Shown here: positions 36,091 to 47,259 of the stretch, in pieces | Layout: each line of letters opens with the position of its first letter | Numbering within the stretch: the first letter of the stretch is position 1 | Assembly: GCA_030068075.1 (NCBI GenBank) | Contig: CM057828.1 | Span: 114,689,699-114,753,698 of the forward strand | Direction: 5' to 3' | DNA length: 64,000 nucleotides | Source of the DNA: Paguma larvata | Lineage: Eukaryota; Chordata; Mammalia; Carnivora; Viverridae | Translations under genes and position numbers: made by a program | Notes under the pieces: generated by a model | The model's database searches: none | What the model saw: the letters and a program-made list of their open reading frames with translations, nothing else | What the model was told of the DNA's origin: nothing

Positions 36091-37671
36091 AAACACAGGG
36101 CAAAATAGAAAAGAGCAAAGATATACAGATGACTAGAAACATTGTTAATATGGAAGGAAAAGAAAATCCAATGTATACATAATTCCTGTTCCTGAAGAAG
36201 AAACAAAAAATTTAATGTATCTATTTTTAAATCCTAGGAATATAAGAGGTCGTATATTTATATATTGAAAAGAAACTCCATGATCCCAGAAAAAACAACA
36301 CAGAATGATAAATTTCAAGGTAATTTCTAGTTTATTTAATTGTTAAGACTGAAGAAGGACTTATTGGCACATAGGCACAAATGTCAAGTCATCTGCAGGA
36401 GGGAGAAATCAGCCTATTTCAAGAGCTGTAAATATTCGAATAATGGATGTAAAGTTCTGAGTAATACAAAATGTGCCTTGAAATTTTTATACTCAAGGAA
36501 GTTATTCTTCATGTATAAGGACAATGGGTAGAGACTCTCAATCATATAAAAATTCAAGAACTATAGAACTTTTCCTTCATGAAAAACCTATTAATGAAAA
36601 AAAGCAAGGACAAATCAAAAATAAAGAACTGAGTAATGGAAAACCAGGTTACAAAGATTAGTGGAAAATATTAAATCTATTTAATACAGACCTAAGATCA
36701 CACGACTATGGGAATAGTAGTTTCAAAATTACATGCATATTATATGCATGCTGTAAACACTAACAATTAAAAAATTAATGACTAACAAAAATCAAGAAGT
36801 GGAAGGAAGGGGCAAAAGGAACTGTATTTAAGTTTGATTTCTTAGCTGTCCCAGTTGAAGTCAAGTGATTATTTAAAGTTGAAACAACAGCTAAGTGAAA
36901 AAGAATTAACCCAACTTTTAAAAGATGTAATAGTCTTTTTTAACTTTAGAAAGCTCTATTAGAACTAATAATACTTGCTCTGAAGATTCATTTATCTAAA
37001 AATCAGTAATATACTTAGTTTTGCTTCAGGTTCTTGGTGAAAACAATAAAGATTACAATTAAGTTTCTATTAAAAATGTCCGAGATGTGTATCCTGATTT
37101 CCACCATTCATCCATTTCCTATTTCAATTTGTAAATGTGCACACACAGATGTCTCAAATGATCAAATGTATATAGTGATTATTTCTGAATGATAATGAAC
37201 TTTGGTTGTGTTTGGTTGTGACTTTTTCTTTGTGCTTAGTTTGCAAACAATGGTAGTGTATTTCACAAAAACAACAGAGTATTTTTAAGAAGGATATGGT
37301 CTAATTGGTAATTATTTTGGCAAAAATTTAAGCACTGTTGCTTTTTCACTGACAAACTAAAGCCAGGGGTCCAATTCTCAATGATTTAAGACTCTCAGTT
37401 TATTAAAACTCTTTCAGCTAAAGGATGATTATTAGTTAATTACTGACATACCACTGACTCAACACCCTTAACAAGACACCCTGAAATATACACACTGGAT
37501 AGCCTCTGTACTTTTGTGAGTAGCTGACCACACCTACCAACTCAGTCTTCTCTCTGGTAGGTTCAGGAAAGAGTACAGGAACAAGTGGATAATTGGAACT
37601 GCACAGAATTCCAAGACATTTATAACCATGTCTTCAATTCCTCTAACCTATCCTATAAAAGGGAACAAAAT
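36091..37671. other. No recognised feature
   Basis: AT-rich unique-looking sequence without recognised repeat or exon. The frame at 36340-36531 (+) looks like chance. Confidence 0.4.
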
Positions 37672-37834
37672 GGGCGCCTGGGTGTCTCAGTCAGTTAAGT
37701 GTCAGACTCTTGATCTATGCTCAGGTAATGATCTCACAGGTTCGTGAGTTCGAGCCCCGCATTGGGCTCTGTGCTGACAGTGGAGAGCCTGCTTGGGATT
37801 CTCTCTCTCCCTCTCTCTGCCCCTCCCCAGCTTG

Positions 37835-37885
<51 letters not shown>

Positions 37886-37905
37886 CTCAAAATAAATAAA
37901 TAAAC
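37672..37905 (+). mobile_element. Felid CAN SINE with expanded CT repeat
   Basis: Head gggcgcctgggtgtctcag, body tgggctctgtgctgacagtg. The internal (CT)n has expanded to about 22 units (37838-37881). The tail is aaataaataaataaac. An imperfect flank pair gggaacaaaatg/gagaacaaagtg may be the target duplication. Confidence 0.94.
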
Positions 37906-38055
37906 TCAGAGAGAGAGAGAACAAAGTGTCTTAGTGTCAAACTCTTCAAGCTCCCTTGAAAGAGGTAGACTAGTTTTTGTCTTTTGATCTCAACATTTTT
38001 AATCAATATTCCTGAAATTTACTAGCAGACTGGGGATTAAGAGTCTTCTATTCCC

Positions 38056-38161
38056 TGGGGCACCTGTGTGGCTCAGTCGGTTAAGTGTCAGACTCTTGAT
38101 TTCAGCTCAGATCTGTGCACACTCTCTCTCTCTCTCAAAATAAATAAATAAACTTAAAAAA
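38056..38161 (+). mobile_element. Internally deleted felid CAN SINE
   Basis: The head (ggggcacctgtgtggctcag through tgatttcagctcag) is followed almost directly by the CT stretch and A-rich tail. The middle of the element (the 'tcatgatctc' to 'gagcctgctt' part) is missing. A 17-bp target duplication with two mismatches flanks it (38039-38055, 38162-38178), so its ends are genuine. Confidence 0.9.
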
Positions 38162-38178
38162 AAAAGTCTTTTATTCCC

Positions 38179-39309
38179 ATACTCTTAGAGCTACCTTGGC
38201 ATGAAACAACTATCCTCATACTACTGTTTTCTTGACAGTACTGCTATGCTCATGAATATTTAACTTCCCTTCCAATTTACCTTTTCCCTTTTGCTCTGGT
38301 ATCCATCCAAATGGATCTAAATGACACCAACTAAGATACAGTCTAGATAAGCTTAAAAAACTGTGTTTTATGGATGGAATCTTTGAGCTGAGGAGAAATC
38401 TTCTTACAAAAGCCTCTAGATAACTGAGGTTTCAGAAACACTGGCCTAGCTATAAAATTATGTTTGTCACAATGGAACTGAATCTGTCTCAGTACTGAAT
38501 TGCTACCATTTCTCCCTAAAAAGAACCAAGGCTCCTTGGAGAAAAGGCTGATTCCAGGACTGGGCTAGGGAAAGTACTTTCTGTTGAACTATAATGGAGG
38601 GAAGTGCTCAGAATAACGGGATAATATGGAAAGAATGCAAGAGCCAGCTCCAAGGGGCTCTCACTGGCTCACTGGCTCTCATTTCGGTTAATTTGAGCTT
38701 TAAAATAAATAATAATAGAAATAATAACAACAACAACAATATGCTCAGCTGTTTTAACTGTATTCTCACCATCACATTCTCTCTCTCTCTCTCCCTGCTT
38801 TCAACCTTCTCTCCTTTATTTACCTCCCCTGAAGCTCTATATGGTCTCTGCTTCTGAATGTTATGTGTGCTTTATACTAGAAGGAAAACAGATCTGAGTT
38901 TTAGTTTTAGGCTTTGGGGTGATCACTTAAAAAAGCAATCTTTGAACTGACTTAGGTTCTGTGCCACTGAAACCAACCCGACATGGTCTATAGGGCTATT
39001 TACTAGGTTAAAATATAAAGCAGCCATTTTTGTAAGTCAAATGGCTCAGTATCAGAAACTTCATATGGTTCAGTAACACGCTCCATCCAAGCTCACAGGA
39101 GTTTTACTTGGGCTCTTACAGTCAGAACTTGAGCTATTATAAATTGGTTCCTTGTTTTATCTTCTTGTCTTTTATTTCCTTGGAGACCTAATGTGGAAAG
39201 ATGACGGATCAGGGGGTAGAACATGGCGTCCCTGATCACCGGGTCGAATGCAATCTCAACCACACATTCATACCCTCTATCGCAGGTAGTATCACAGAGT
39301 GAAAGGAAT
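38179..39309. other. No recognised family; small CpG-richer spot
   Basis: Unique-looking sequence with an AAT/AAC simple tract near 38705-38740 and five CpGs at 39204-39282. No exon recognised. Confidence 0.4.
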
Positions 39310-39440
39310 CAGAGACTAGATTCTATTCTGGGCTATCTCACTACTTAGCTGGGGAAAAGTTGGAGAAGTTGCAGTTTCTCTCAGCCTCTCCTTTCATTTG
39401 CAAAATAGAAGTTGAATAAAGACTAAGTCATATCTGATGT
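39310..39440 (+). mobile_element. MIR SINE (degraded)
   Basis: Resembles plus-strand MIR: gggctatctcactacttagctg, cagtttctctcagcctctcc and catttgcaaaatagaagttg. Confidence 0.6.
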
Positions 39441-40930
39441 TTCTTCCTTTTCTAATGTTTTGCAGTTATTTATTACAGGGCTTGCGGTGGGGTAGGGAAA
39501 CATCATGAAAATTAAGATTTATTTATATAAGGATGGGTGGGTGTTCTTTATAGAAAGGCACATCAGCCAACTAAATAGCTAATCAAGGTCACCAAAAAAA
39601 CTCACCTTATTAGCTGAAACTGGTGGTTTAGTCAAGTCAAAAATGAACTTCTAGACTCCATATCACTTAATACGTTGTACTAATCGGTAAAATCTCATTT
39701 TCATGTAATTTAACAGGTTAAATATATTTCAGTCGATTTCTAAAAGTTTTTTTTCTTTCCTCCATAAATTGGACTAAAGTTTTTAGGTGATTATGAAGAC
39801 TAATCATTTGTTCGCAAATGTATGGACTTCAAATCATGAGTCTCTTTTGAGAATCTGTAAGAAAATGTTTTAAATGCCTTCGCTCCCTGCTATCCAATTA
39901 TAACAATGCTAAATTTAGTCAGATTTTGGTTTGTCCTCATCTGCACAATGATGATAATCTCTAATTTGGACTTTCCAATATAAGCATTGTTATGAAATCG
40001 TCTGTAGTCTAAGATTGCTTAGAAAAGGCAAAAATAACCTTAATTCTTGCAAATCTGAACAACAATATGCAGCATAAAAAGAAGAAAAGGCTCATTGCAT
40101 AACAACTCGGCTGAGCAGTGAATACCCAAAGCCTCCTTCCATGGAGTTACCCATCACTGAAAACAATTCTCCTTTATTCAAGCACACTTTAAAAAAAGAA
40201 CAACAAACTATAACCTCCTTCAAAACTTTCATGAGCAACCCTGGTAGAGACCACATCAGGAACCGAGAAAGTAGATAAGATACTTAACAAATAGGAAAAG
40301 TATAGGTCACATTTATATCATCAACTGATTAGACCTTTCAGCTATATTAGATTTACTGAATTGAAAAGTCTAGCCAGAAGTTATAAACTTCATTTCTGTA
40401 AAACCCAGGGAAGTCAATGAGCCCTGGTCCAATAAGCAAGTTACTTCTTTTGTCAAGAATGATTTATGCACGTGCACCTATGCACATATACACACCCTAT
40501 GGAGCAAAAAAACCTTTACTCTCCATTTCTGATACACCGTCTCCCATTCTTTCACCTAAAACAAATTACTTTCCTTTCTAGACTCAATCAAGAGTATATT
40601 TTAATCTCCTTTCTTTCCCTGTATCTTATGTTCCATCCAAACTTTCATAAAGTAACTTGACCCATCTGTCTTCAGAGCATGAACACTAACTTATTTGAAA
40701 CCAAGGTACACAGTATAAACTTGAGAACTATATATTAATGTCTAGAGCAGTTAAAGAAACATATATGTTATAGAAGATGAAATAGCTAATTAAGCATGAA
40801 GTCAATACGATGAGGTATTGTAATGTTTCTGTTGGACAGAACTTGTTTGGTAAGTCAGCTTTTCTGTTATTTTTTTCCCTCCCAGGCATATTAAAATTAT
40901 CAAGTAGAAGTGCTGTCATTATATTCCCTT
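39441..40930. other. No recognised feature
   Basis: About 1.5 kb of AT-rich sequence without a recognised repeat family or exon. Confidence 0.4.
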
Positions 40931-41128
40931 TTAAAAAATGTTTATTTATTTTTGAGAGAGAGAGGAAGCAGTAGAAGGGCAGAGAGAGAGAGAGAGAGGG
41001 AGAGAGGATCCAAAGTGACTCTGTGCTGAGAGCAGAGAGCCCAATGTGGGGCTTAAACTCAGGAACCGTAAGATCATGACCTGAGCTGAAGTCTGATGCC
41101 GAACCAACAGAGCCACCCAAGCACCCCT
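40931..41128 (-). mobile_element. Felid CAN SINE
   Basis: Inverted SINE: atgtttatttatttttgaga tail side, GA-rich region, tgtgctgagagcagagagcc, and head agccacccaagcacccct. Confidence 0.93.
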
Positions 41129-41460
41129 ATAATCCTTATAAATGTCCATTTCTCTTCCATCTTTTTCTCTGTATCTGATAATCATCAATAGGTATAGGTC
41201 CATCAGATGTCTTTCAAAATTGTATCCCAGCCAATGAAAGGGTCTTTAATAACTTCTTTGAACACTTAGTAGCCTAAAATTTACTATTCTTTCAAATGTC
41301 CTTGTTTTATAAAGTACTTCATTCATTTAAGAGACTTCAAAATTCCTTTATAGATTTCAGGCCTATGTTCAGTAATACAACCACTTCATTTGAATAAATA
41401 TGAACCTTACGTATAAAAATAAAACCAAATTTTGCTAACATCTCAATATAACATTAAAGT
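41129..41460. other. No recognised feature
   Basis: AT-rich sequence between two SINEs. Confidence 0.4.
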
Positions 41461-41662
41461 GGGTTTTTTTTTTTGAGAGAGAGATAGCACACACACATGT
41501 GTGAGTGAATGGGAGGAAAGGCAGAGGGAGAAAGAGAGAGAGTCTTAAGCAGGCTCCTGAGTACAGAGCCCGATGTGGGACACAATCTCAGGACCCTGAG
41601 ATCATGACCTGAGCTGAAATCAAGAATTGGACGCTTAAGCGACTGAGCCACCCAGGTGTCCC
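41461..41662 (-). mobile_element. Older CAN SINE
   Basis: Inverted SINE: T-run tail, GA-rich region with a short CA insertion, aggaccctgagatcatgacc, and head gagccacccaggtgtccc. Confidence 0.93.
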
Positions 41663-41824
41663 TTAAAAGTTTTTTACTGACTGTTAGTACTAAATAAAGC
41701 AATATTAATAAAGACCATCATTCTTAGTCCTCCACAATCAAGAAGATTCTCTTTGGAAGCTACTTCAATAGGACAATAGCCACTAGTTTAGGATTCAGTT
41801 CTAAATTCATCCAAGTACAATCTC

Positions 41825-42150
41825 TTTCATTCACTCACTGTGTATTTACTGTGCTTCAGATACAGTGACAGGTACTGGACTGTGAGCAAAATTCCTTGGT
41901 CTCAAAGAACTAGAGTTTGTGCAGGAAAATGACATTAATCAAATAATTGCACTTGCGAATGTACACTTACACTCTGACATGGGGGTTGTCAAGAAAGACA
42001 GTGGGATTCCACGAGAAATTATTGTAAGGAATTTGACTCTGATTGGGGGGGTCAATGAAAGTTTTCCTTTAAAAAGTGAGAAGTAGAAATCTGAAGAAAG
42101 ACTGGTTGTTAATTGGGTAGAAGAAGTGGTGAGATGGAGATGGGGGGAGG
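41825..42150 (-). mobile_element. LINE-2 (L2) 3' end
   Basis: Reverse-complement L2: tattcactcactgtg-like start, acagtgacaggtactggac, ttggtctcaaagaactagag, then a diverged stretch ending before the MaLR LTR. Confidence 0.5.
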
Positions 42151-42206
42151 AAGAGAGGACTCTTCAAAATTGAAGGAAAAGCATATGAAAACATCCTATG
42201 ACAAGG

Positions 42207-42915
42207 GACATATAGTTTCTTATTGCTGCTGTAACATATGACCACAACCTCAGTGGCTTAAAACAATACAGACTTGGGGCACGTGGGTGGCTCCGTTGGT
42301 TAAGTGTCCAACTTTGGTTCAGGTCATGATCTTGCAGTTTGTGAGTTTGAGCCCCGCGTCACACATCAGGTTCTCCTCTCTCAGCATGGAGCTCACTTCA
42401 GATCCTCTGTCTCCCTCTCTCTCTGTCCCTCTCCTGCTCATTCTCTCTTTTTCTCTCTCTCAAAAATAAATAAACATTTTAACCCCTCCTCACCCCGCCA
42501 AACAATACATATTTATTATCTTACAGTTCTGGAAGCCAGAAGTCCAAAATGGATCTTACAGAGCTAAAATCAAGGTGTTCTTTCAAGAGGCTCTAGGGAA
42601 GGATCTGCTTCCTTGCCTTTTCCACTTCTAGAGACTGTCTGCATCCCTTGGCTTGTGACTTCTTTCATCCATCTTCAACGCCAGCAACAGCCAGCCCAAT
42701 ATTTTTCCATGTTACCATCTTGATTTTCTCTCTTTTGCTTTTTTTCATTTAGGACCTTGGGCCCATCTAGATAATCCAGGATAATCTTCTTATCTCAAAG
42801 TCCTTTATTTAACCACATCTGCAAACTCCCATTTTCCACACAAAGTAACATATTGACAGGTTCTAGGGATTAGGACAGTGGCCATTTTGGGGGAGCTATT
42901 ATTATACCTACTATG
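42207..42915 (-). mobile_element. MaLR-type LTR (MLT1/MST) split by a SINE
   Basis: Reverse-complement LTR: gctgctgtaacatatgacca and cctcagtggcttaaaacaat left of the SINE. Right of it: atcttacagttctggaagcc, agaagtccaaaatggatctt, and tctagggattaggacagtgg near the far end. The inserted felid SINE at 42276-42499 shows the LTR is older. Confidence 0.75.
42276..42499 (+). mobile_element. Felid CAN SINE inside the MaLR LTR
   Basis: Head ggggcacgtgggtggctccg, CT-rich region and aaaaataaataaac tail. Flanked by a 15-bp target duplication with two mismatches (aaacaatacagactt at 42261-42275, aaacaatacatattt at 42500-42514). Confidence 0.94.
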
Positions 42916-42949
42916 AGAGAGATTATATATCGTTTATAAGCTGAAAGAA

Positions 42950-43215
42950 GTAGTGTCTGGGTGCAGAAAGCGAGAAGAAAAGTGGTATTGGATGAGGCCG
43001 GGGAGGTGGGCAAGTACCACACTATATATAACATCACAAATTATATCAAGGGCTTTGATCTTTATTGTAAGAACACTGGGAAGCTAGCTATCAAAGCAGT
43101 GATGAATTAGATTTTATATTTTAAAATATTCTTCTGGCTACTGGATAGAAAATGGATCTTAAAATAGCAGAGGTTTAGGAAAAAGATGATGTTGACTGCA
43201 ATAGCAGATATTCAG
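42950..43215 (-). mobile_element. LINE-2 (L2) ORF2 C-terminal fragment
   Basis: Reverse-complement L2: gggctttgatctttattgta, then tattcttctggctactggat, equivalent to the last part of L2 ORF2. A second, separate L2 copy repeats the same segment from 43585. Confidence 0.55.
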
Positions 43216-43584
43216 ATAATTTTTATTCATATTAGGGAAGTAATTTCAGTCTTTTACTTCCTAATTGGGTGATTCTATAACTTTGGTTAAACATCTCTCT
43301 GGTAGTTCTACAGGCAAGACAAAATGTTACAACGTACAACTTGCCATTTATAGCCCCAGGCATGATAAAGATCCTGCATTATATTGCTTCTGTTAATTAC
43401 TGTGCATAACTCCATGCTAGTAAATTAGACAACTTCAGTAATACAGATGATTTCATGGAAAAATTAAAATGATTATACCCAAATAAATTCCATCTTAAGA
43501 AGAAATACAATTCTTCAGAAATAGAACACCTGAATAGATTAAGAACGCTTATAAACACTGAGTGAAAGCAGAGGATGAGAAAGG
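43216..43584. other. No recognised feature
   Basis: AT-rich sequence separating two L2 fragments of the same orientation. Confidence 0.4.
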
Positions 43585-44250
43585 GGTAATGAAACAGGCA
43601 ATGCTAGGCCTTGTAGCCCATTCTAAGGATTCTGGCTTCTACTGTAAGTAAAACGGGGAATCTTAGAGGCCAGGGAGAGACTATGACACAAATCTAGAAG
43701 AGACCGACAGTGGTTTAGACACCAGGATGGTAGCAGTGACTGAGATGGGGGACCGTTGGGTTCTTGCTATGTTTTGAAGGATTTCTGATGGATATGAGAA
43801 AAAGAAAGTTGTCAAGAATGACTCCCAAGTTTTAGCCTGAGTAACGAGAAGGAGAGAGTTGTCATCAGTGGAGATATGGAGACTGACTTTGGGGGTGAGA
43901 GAGATCAAGTATCTCAGTTCAGAGCGTGATAGGAAATTCTGGTAGACCCCCAAGTGGATTGCAGAGTGAGCAGTTGAATATGAGTTTGGAGCTCAGGAGA
44001 TAGGTTTAAGCTGCAGATATAAACTTGAGAGTCATTGTATATAAATAGTGTTTTTAAATACTTTGAGGCTAGATGAGATCACCAAGGGAGCATGTAGACT
44101 ATGAAAAACTCTACAAGGACTAATGTCTGAGGCATTCAAGTATAAAGAGTTAGGAAAGAAGATTAAGAATCAGTAAAGAAGGCTGAAATGGAGCAGTTAG
44201 TAAGGTAAGAGGAAAACCAAAAAGGATATGTTGCCATGGAAGCCCTCCCT
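43585..44250 (-). mobile_element. LINE-2 (L2) ORF2 C-terminal fragment
   Basis: Reverse-complement L2: taggccttgtagcccattct, then acaccaggatggtagcagtg. The minus-strand translation at 43681-43953 keeps L2-like words (QAKTWESFLTT, SVTATILVSK) from the conserved C-terminal ORF2 domain. Further on come gagtcattgtatataaatag and gatgagatcaccaagggagc. Heavily decayed. Confidence 0.65.
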
Positions 44251-44525
44251 TTTCCTTCTCTACCTTCTACTCATCTTCGGATCTCAGTCAAGTGATATTT
44301 TATTCCCTAGACCTGGTTAGTTGTCTCTTCTAAGTGTCTCCACAGCATCCTGCCTCCATGGCAGCTTAGATTTTTTCAGTTATAATTACCTATATGTACT
44401 CATCTCATTCTGTAAATTGTAAGCTTCTTGAAAGAAGAAATCCAGTTTATCTCACTCACAAAATATTGCCCAATTAGCATGGTCCTTGACACAATAACTG
44501 CTGAATACAAGTTGGTTGAATTGAA
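44251..44525 (+). mobile_element. LINE-2 (L2) 3' end
   Basis: Plus-strand L2: atctcagtcaagtgatattt, then aaattgtaagcttcttgaaa, agcatggtccttgacacaat and gctgaatacaagttggttga. It abuts the opposite-strand L2 at its left. Confidence 0.65.
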
Positions 44526-45035
44526 TTAGTAAAATCAGTACTTCCCTTCTGGTTATAGACAGGTCACTTGTGTGATAGGAAGAGTCTACCAGGATTACCT
44601 ATGCCACTAATATCATACATACATTCATTTTATTTTTCTATGTAACATTTAGAATTTTTCAGCATGAAATTGTTGGTGTGCCTCATGGTTTGATTCAAGT
44701 AGAGGGGGAAGAAGAAGAAAACCAATATTTATAGGTTTATGGCAAGCAAACATACCAAGCATGCCTTGACATGTTAGCTCACTTAAGCAGTTAACCATCC
44801 TTACAGATCTGGGAAGACAAGTATGATTAGCTCCACTTCACACTTCATTTATCTATTAGATAAAGATACACGTACATAAACTTGTATACAGATATCTAAA
44901 CAAGTAATATATAAGTGAACAGTTATGTATATCATATATACATACATATTTACACACACATGTATATATAAATACATATATAAAATTACTGCCTGAGCAA
45001 AATAAAAATAAATGGCTATTTTTAAAATACAGTTA
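44526..45035. other. Intron just downstream of the GPR158 exon
   Basis: Unique-looking AT-rich sequence with a mixed TA/CA tract at about 44920-44985. No second exon recognised. Confidence 0.45.
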
Positions 45036-45045
45036 TGTTACTTAC
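45036..45045 (-). promoter_or_regulatory. GPR158: 5' splice site of the GPR158 exon
   Basis: On the minus strand the exon end CCG is followed by gtaagtaaca. GTAAGT is a full consensus donor. Position +1 is at 45045. Confidence 0.85.
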
Positions 45046-45114
45046 CGGAAAATACAGAAGTAGAGAGCCGAAAAGAATTGTTTCCAACAGGATAAGGCCT
45101 GATGCCCTGATGCT
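45046..45114 (-). CDS. GPR158: GPR158 internal exon (transmembrane helix 2)
   Basis: A 69-nt exon, open from AGC to CCG, encoding 23 residues that begin SIRASGLILLETILFG and end LLLYFP, with phase 0 at both ends. I recognise this as the region just before and including the second transmembrane helix of GPR158, an orphan class C GPCR at the plasma membrane. GPR158 recruits RGS7-Gbeta5 and has been reported as a metabotropic glycine receptor in brain. In class C receptors this spot corresponds to the 'vkaSGrel..LL.gi.l.Y' block of mGluRs. The exon is bracketed by a polypyrimidine-AG acceptor and GTAAGT donor on the same strand. The paralog GPR179 is similar, but it is a compact gene, whereas here a lone exon lies in more than 60 kb of intron, which fits GPR158. 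An alternative AG two bases inside (start at 45112) would break the frame. No mutation relative to the expected peptide is apparent. Confidence 0.88.
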
Positions 45115-45160
45115 CTAAAAAAAAAAAGCAAAAGAAAGAAAAAGAAAAAGTCATTGTTAA
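45115..45160 (-). promoter_or_regulatory. GPR158: 3' splice site, polypyrimidine tract and branch site
   Basis: The minus strand reads a long T/C tract (plus-strand A/G run at 45117-45150) ending in TTTTAG right before the exon. A branch-site match ttaac (yTnAy, adenosine at 45157) lies 43 nt upstream of the exon. Confidence 0.8.
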
Positions 45161-46660
45161 TTTACATTCTTAGGAATGGAAGCGCTTACCTGTTGTGACA
45201 ATGCCTCAACCAGTGAAGGAAAATTGGCTAGTATTTCAGACAAGTGAACTTAACTGAAACATGCAAAAAGACTGACTATAAAGGTAGTGGTAGACTTAAT
45301 GATATTGCCAGTGGCCTTACGAAATTTTGTACCCTAAAATTTTAATCCATGAACAAACTGAGCAGCTGAGAACACCACTTATAAGATCCTTTTAATCCAA
45401 GAAATTAACAGACACAAAATATCTTGCTTGTATTTCTGAAATATCAACCACTAAATGCAACGTGAAATGTATACAAAAATTATACCTGGTGCAAATATAG
45501 TATCTTTACAGGAAAATAATTTGAAGTAGTAGCAACTGATTTTGTAACAACAAAAAGAAGCTGAAAACCCAAGCCACAAGAGTCCATTACATTAAAACAA
45601 TGTCAGATAAATGACAGCCAATGATGGGAAATTATAATATCTCTTCAAAATACTGCTAGGACATTGTTGGACACAGAGGAATACTTTCTGTAATCCCTCA
45701 AAAGAACTCAAGGCTTTCATTAATCTAAGAATTTGCATTGGAGAAAAAAGTTTAGTCAGTGAACAGACTTGATTATTCAAGTGGCTTCTCACTGTTGGTC
45801 TTTATTTTAGCTAGCAGATGCTTTTAAGTGAAAAGAAAATTTCTATCAGCAAGCCTTTAAATGGGTTTTGGCTGGAAGAATTTCTAAGATTACATATTAC
45901 ATGCAAACCTAATTATGAATACTATTTTTTAAACTTTACAAAAAGATGACACTAAGAGTGAAAGTCCAAAATATACAAGACTGCTTATAAAACAATCTAT
46001 GCAATATTGTTTAAGAAAAAGAGATACGAAAAGAAGCTGCAAAGCTTTAAGCTTCCCTTTAAAGCAAGGACAGACTTTGCAGTTATCTTCATCTCAGTTT
46101 GAATTATGAAATAATCCCTGTGAGTTAGGCAACATTGAGAACTTCAATGTCTTCACCCATAAAATATATACCCTAATCTTAACCTTATTAAACCTGAGGA
46201 GTTTAATAAAAAGTATATGAAATGGCTACTATTATGCCTGATACTTAGTAAGTAGGTATGCATTCTTCAAAGTAAAAAACAGCACCAGGATGATTAATTT
46301 AAATCCACATATCTATATATAAATAGCAATTTTTTTTTTCATGCTTGGGATCCAAATGGCCCCAGAAGAGCCAAAAGTGAGGATAGAGAAGCCAAGAGTT
46401 CTTTTTCTTTAGGGCCAGTAGTAGTTTCTTAGCTGTGTTACAACTATTATTACTATGTAACAGTGGAAGTCATGCATATGTTCTTACAGTAAATAACGTG
46501 TTTCCTTTTCATTTGGTAATGTTGAGCAAGCTTCTTAGCCCTTCACTGCCTTGCTCCTGGCTGAGCAGAGGAGCCTATAATTCAAATTATTAATTGGAAC
46601 TCCAAAAAGTGGTTCCATAATCAAAAGAAAGGCCTATTCAAAACGTGCACTCTGCTTTCC
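45161..46660. other. Intron just upstream of the GPR158 exon; no recognised family
   Basis: About 1.5 kb of AT-rich sequence without a confident repeat match. A poly(T) tract lies at about 46331-46341. Confidence 0.45.
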
Positions 46661-46839
46661 TCTTTTTTTTTTTTTTTCTTGAGAGAGAATGAGAATGTGA
46701 GCAGGGGAGGGGCGAAAGGAGAACAAGAATCCTAAGCAGGCTCCACACCCACCATGGAACCCGATGCGGGGCTTGATCTCAGGACCCTGAGAAAATCTAG
46801 AGTTGGACAGCTTAACTGACTGAGCCACCCAGGGACCCC
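46661..46839 (-). mobile_element. Older CAN SINE
   Basis: Inverted SINE: T-run, GA-rich part with gtgagcaggggaggggcgaa, ggggcttgatctcaggaccc, and head gagccacccagggacccc. It is the SINE nearest the GPR158 exon on the upstream side. Confidence 0.92.
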
Positions 46840-47142
46840 ATAATGTGTTTTTTTCTTTTCAAAATATTCTTGGGCAGAGTTGGCTTCAGGCCTCACAGTG
46901 AGTAGGTAGCTAACAGGTAAGGTTTCAGGGACAAAAAAGAAACTTCATACTCCCTAAAAAATTTCCCCATTGTCTCGGTACTGGAAGTTCTTTGAACTAG
47001 AACAAACCCTTTTATTTTAAACTTGGTGCCAAGGATTAACATACAAGTGTTGTAAATAAAATGTTGCCTTAAGTTCAAAGTGAAGAACAGAAATATTTTC
47101 CTTAGAATCTAAGCGATAGGATGAGGAAGGAGAGAGGAGAGA
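46840..47142. other. No recognised feature
   Basis: Unique-looking sequence between the SINE and the L1 fragment. Confidence 0.4.
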
Positions 47143-47259
47143 TCAAAAAATGAAGATGGTGTAGTTACTCTGGAAAATAGCATGGAGCTTCCTCACAAAG
47201 TTAAAAGTAGAACCACCCTATGATCCAGCAATCGCACTACTAGGTATTTAACTGAAGAA

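Larger units (their letters stand above)
1..45045 (-). other. GPR158: GPR158 intron (partial) downstream of the 69-nt exon
   Basis: The recognised GPR158 exon ends at 45046 with a GTAAGT donor reading leftwards, so everything to its left is inferred to be the following intron, cut by the window edge. No continuation of the receptor (the TM2-TM3 loop and later segments) was recognised in this stretch, although short exons could be missed by eye. GPR158 is a very large gene in other mammals, so an intron above 45 kb is plausible. The contents are almost wholly transposon fossils and unique noncoding sequence. Confidence 0.7.

Noticed and set aside
40728..41203. Minus-strand frames with GSVGSASDFSSGHDL and ALLVRHQTSAQVM-like words, recurring at 15936, 41454, 42287, 49429, 58911, 60091 and 62213
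   Set aside because: The same peptide words recur because these are translations of felid SINE heads, not a protein family.
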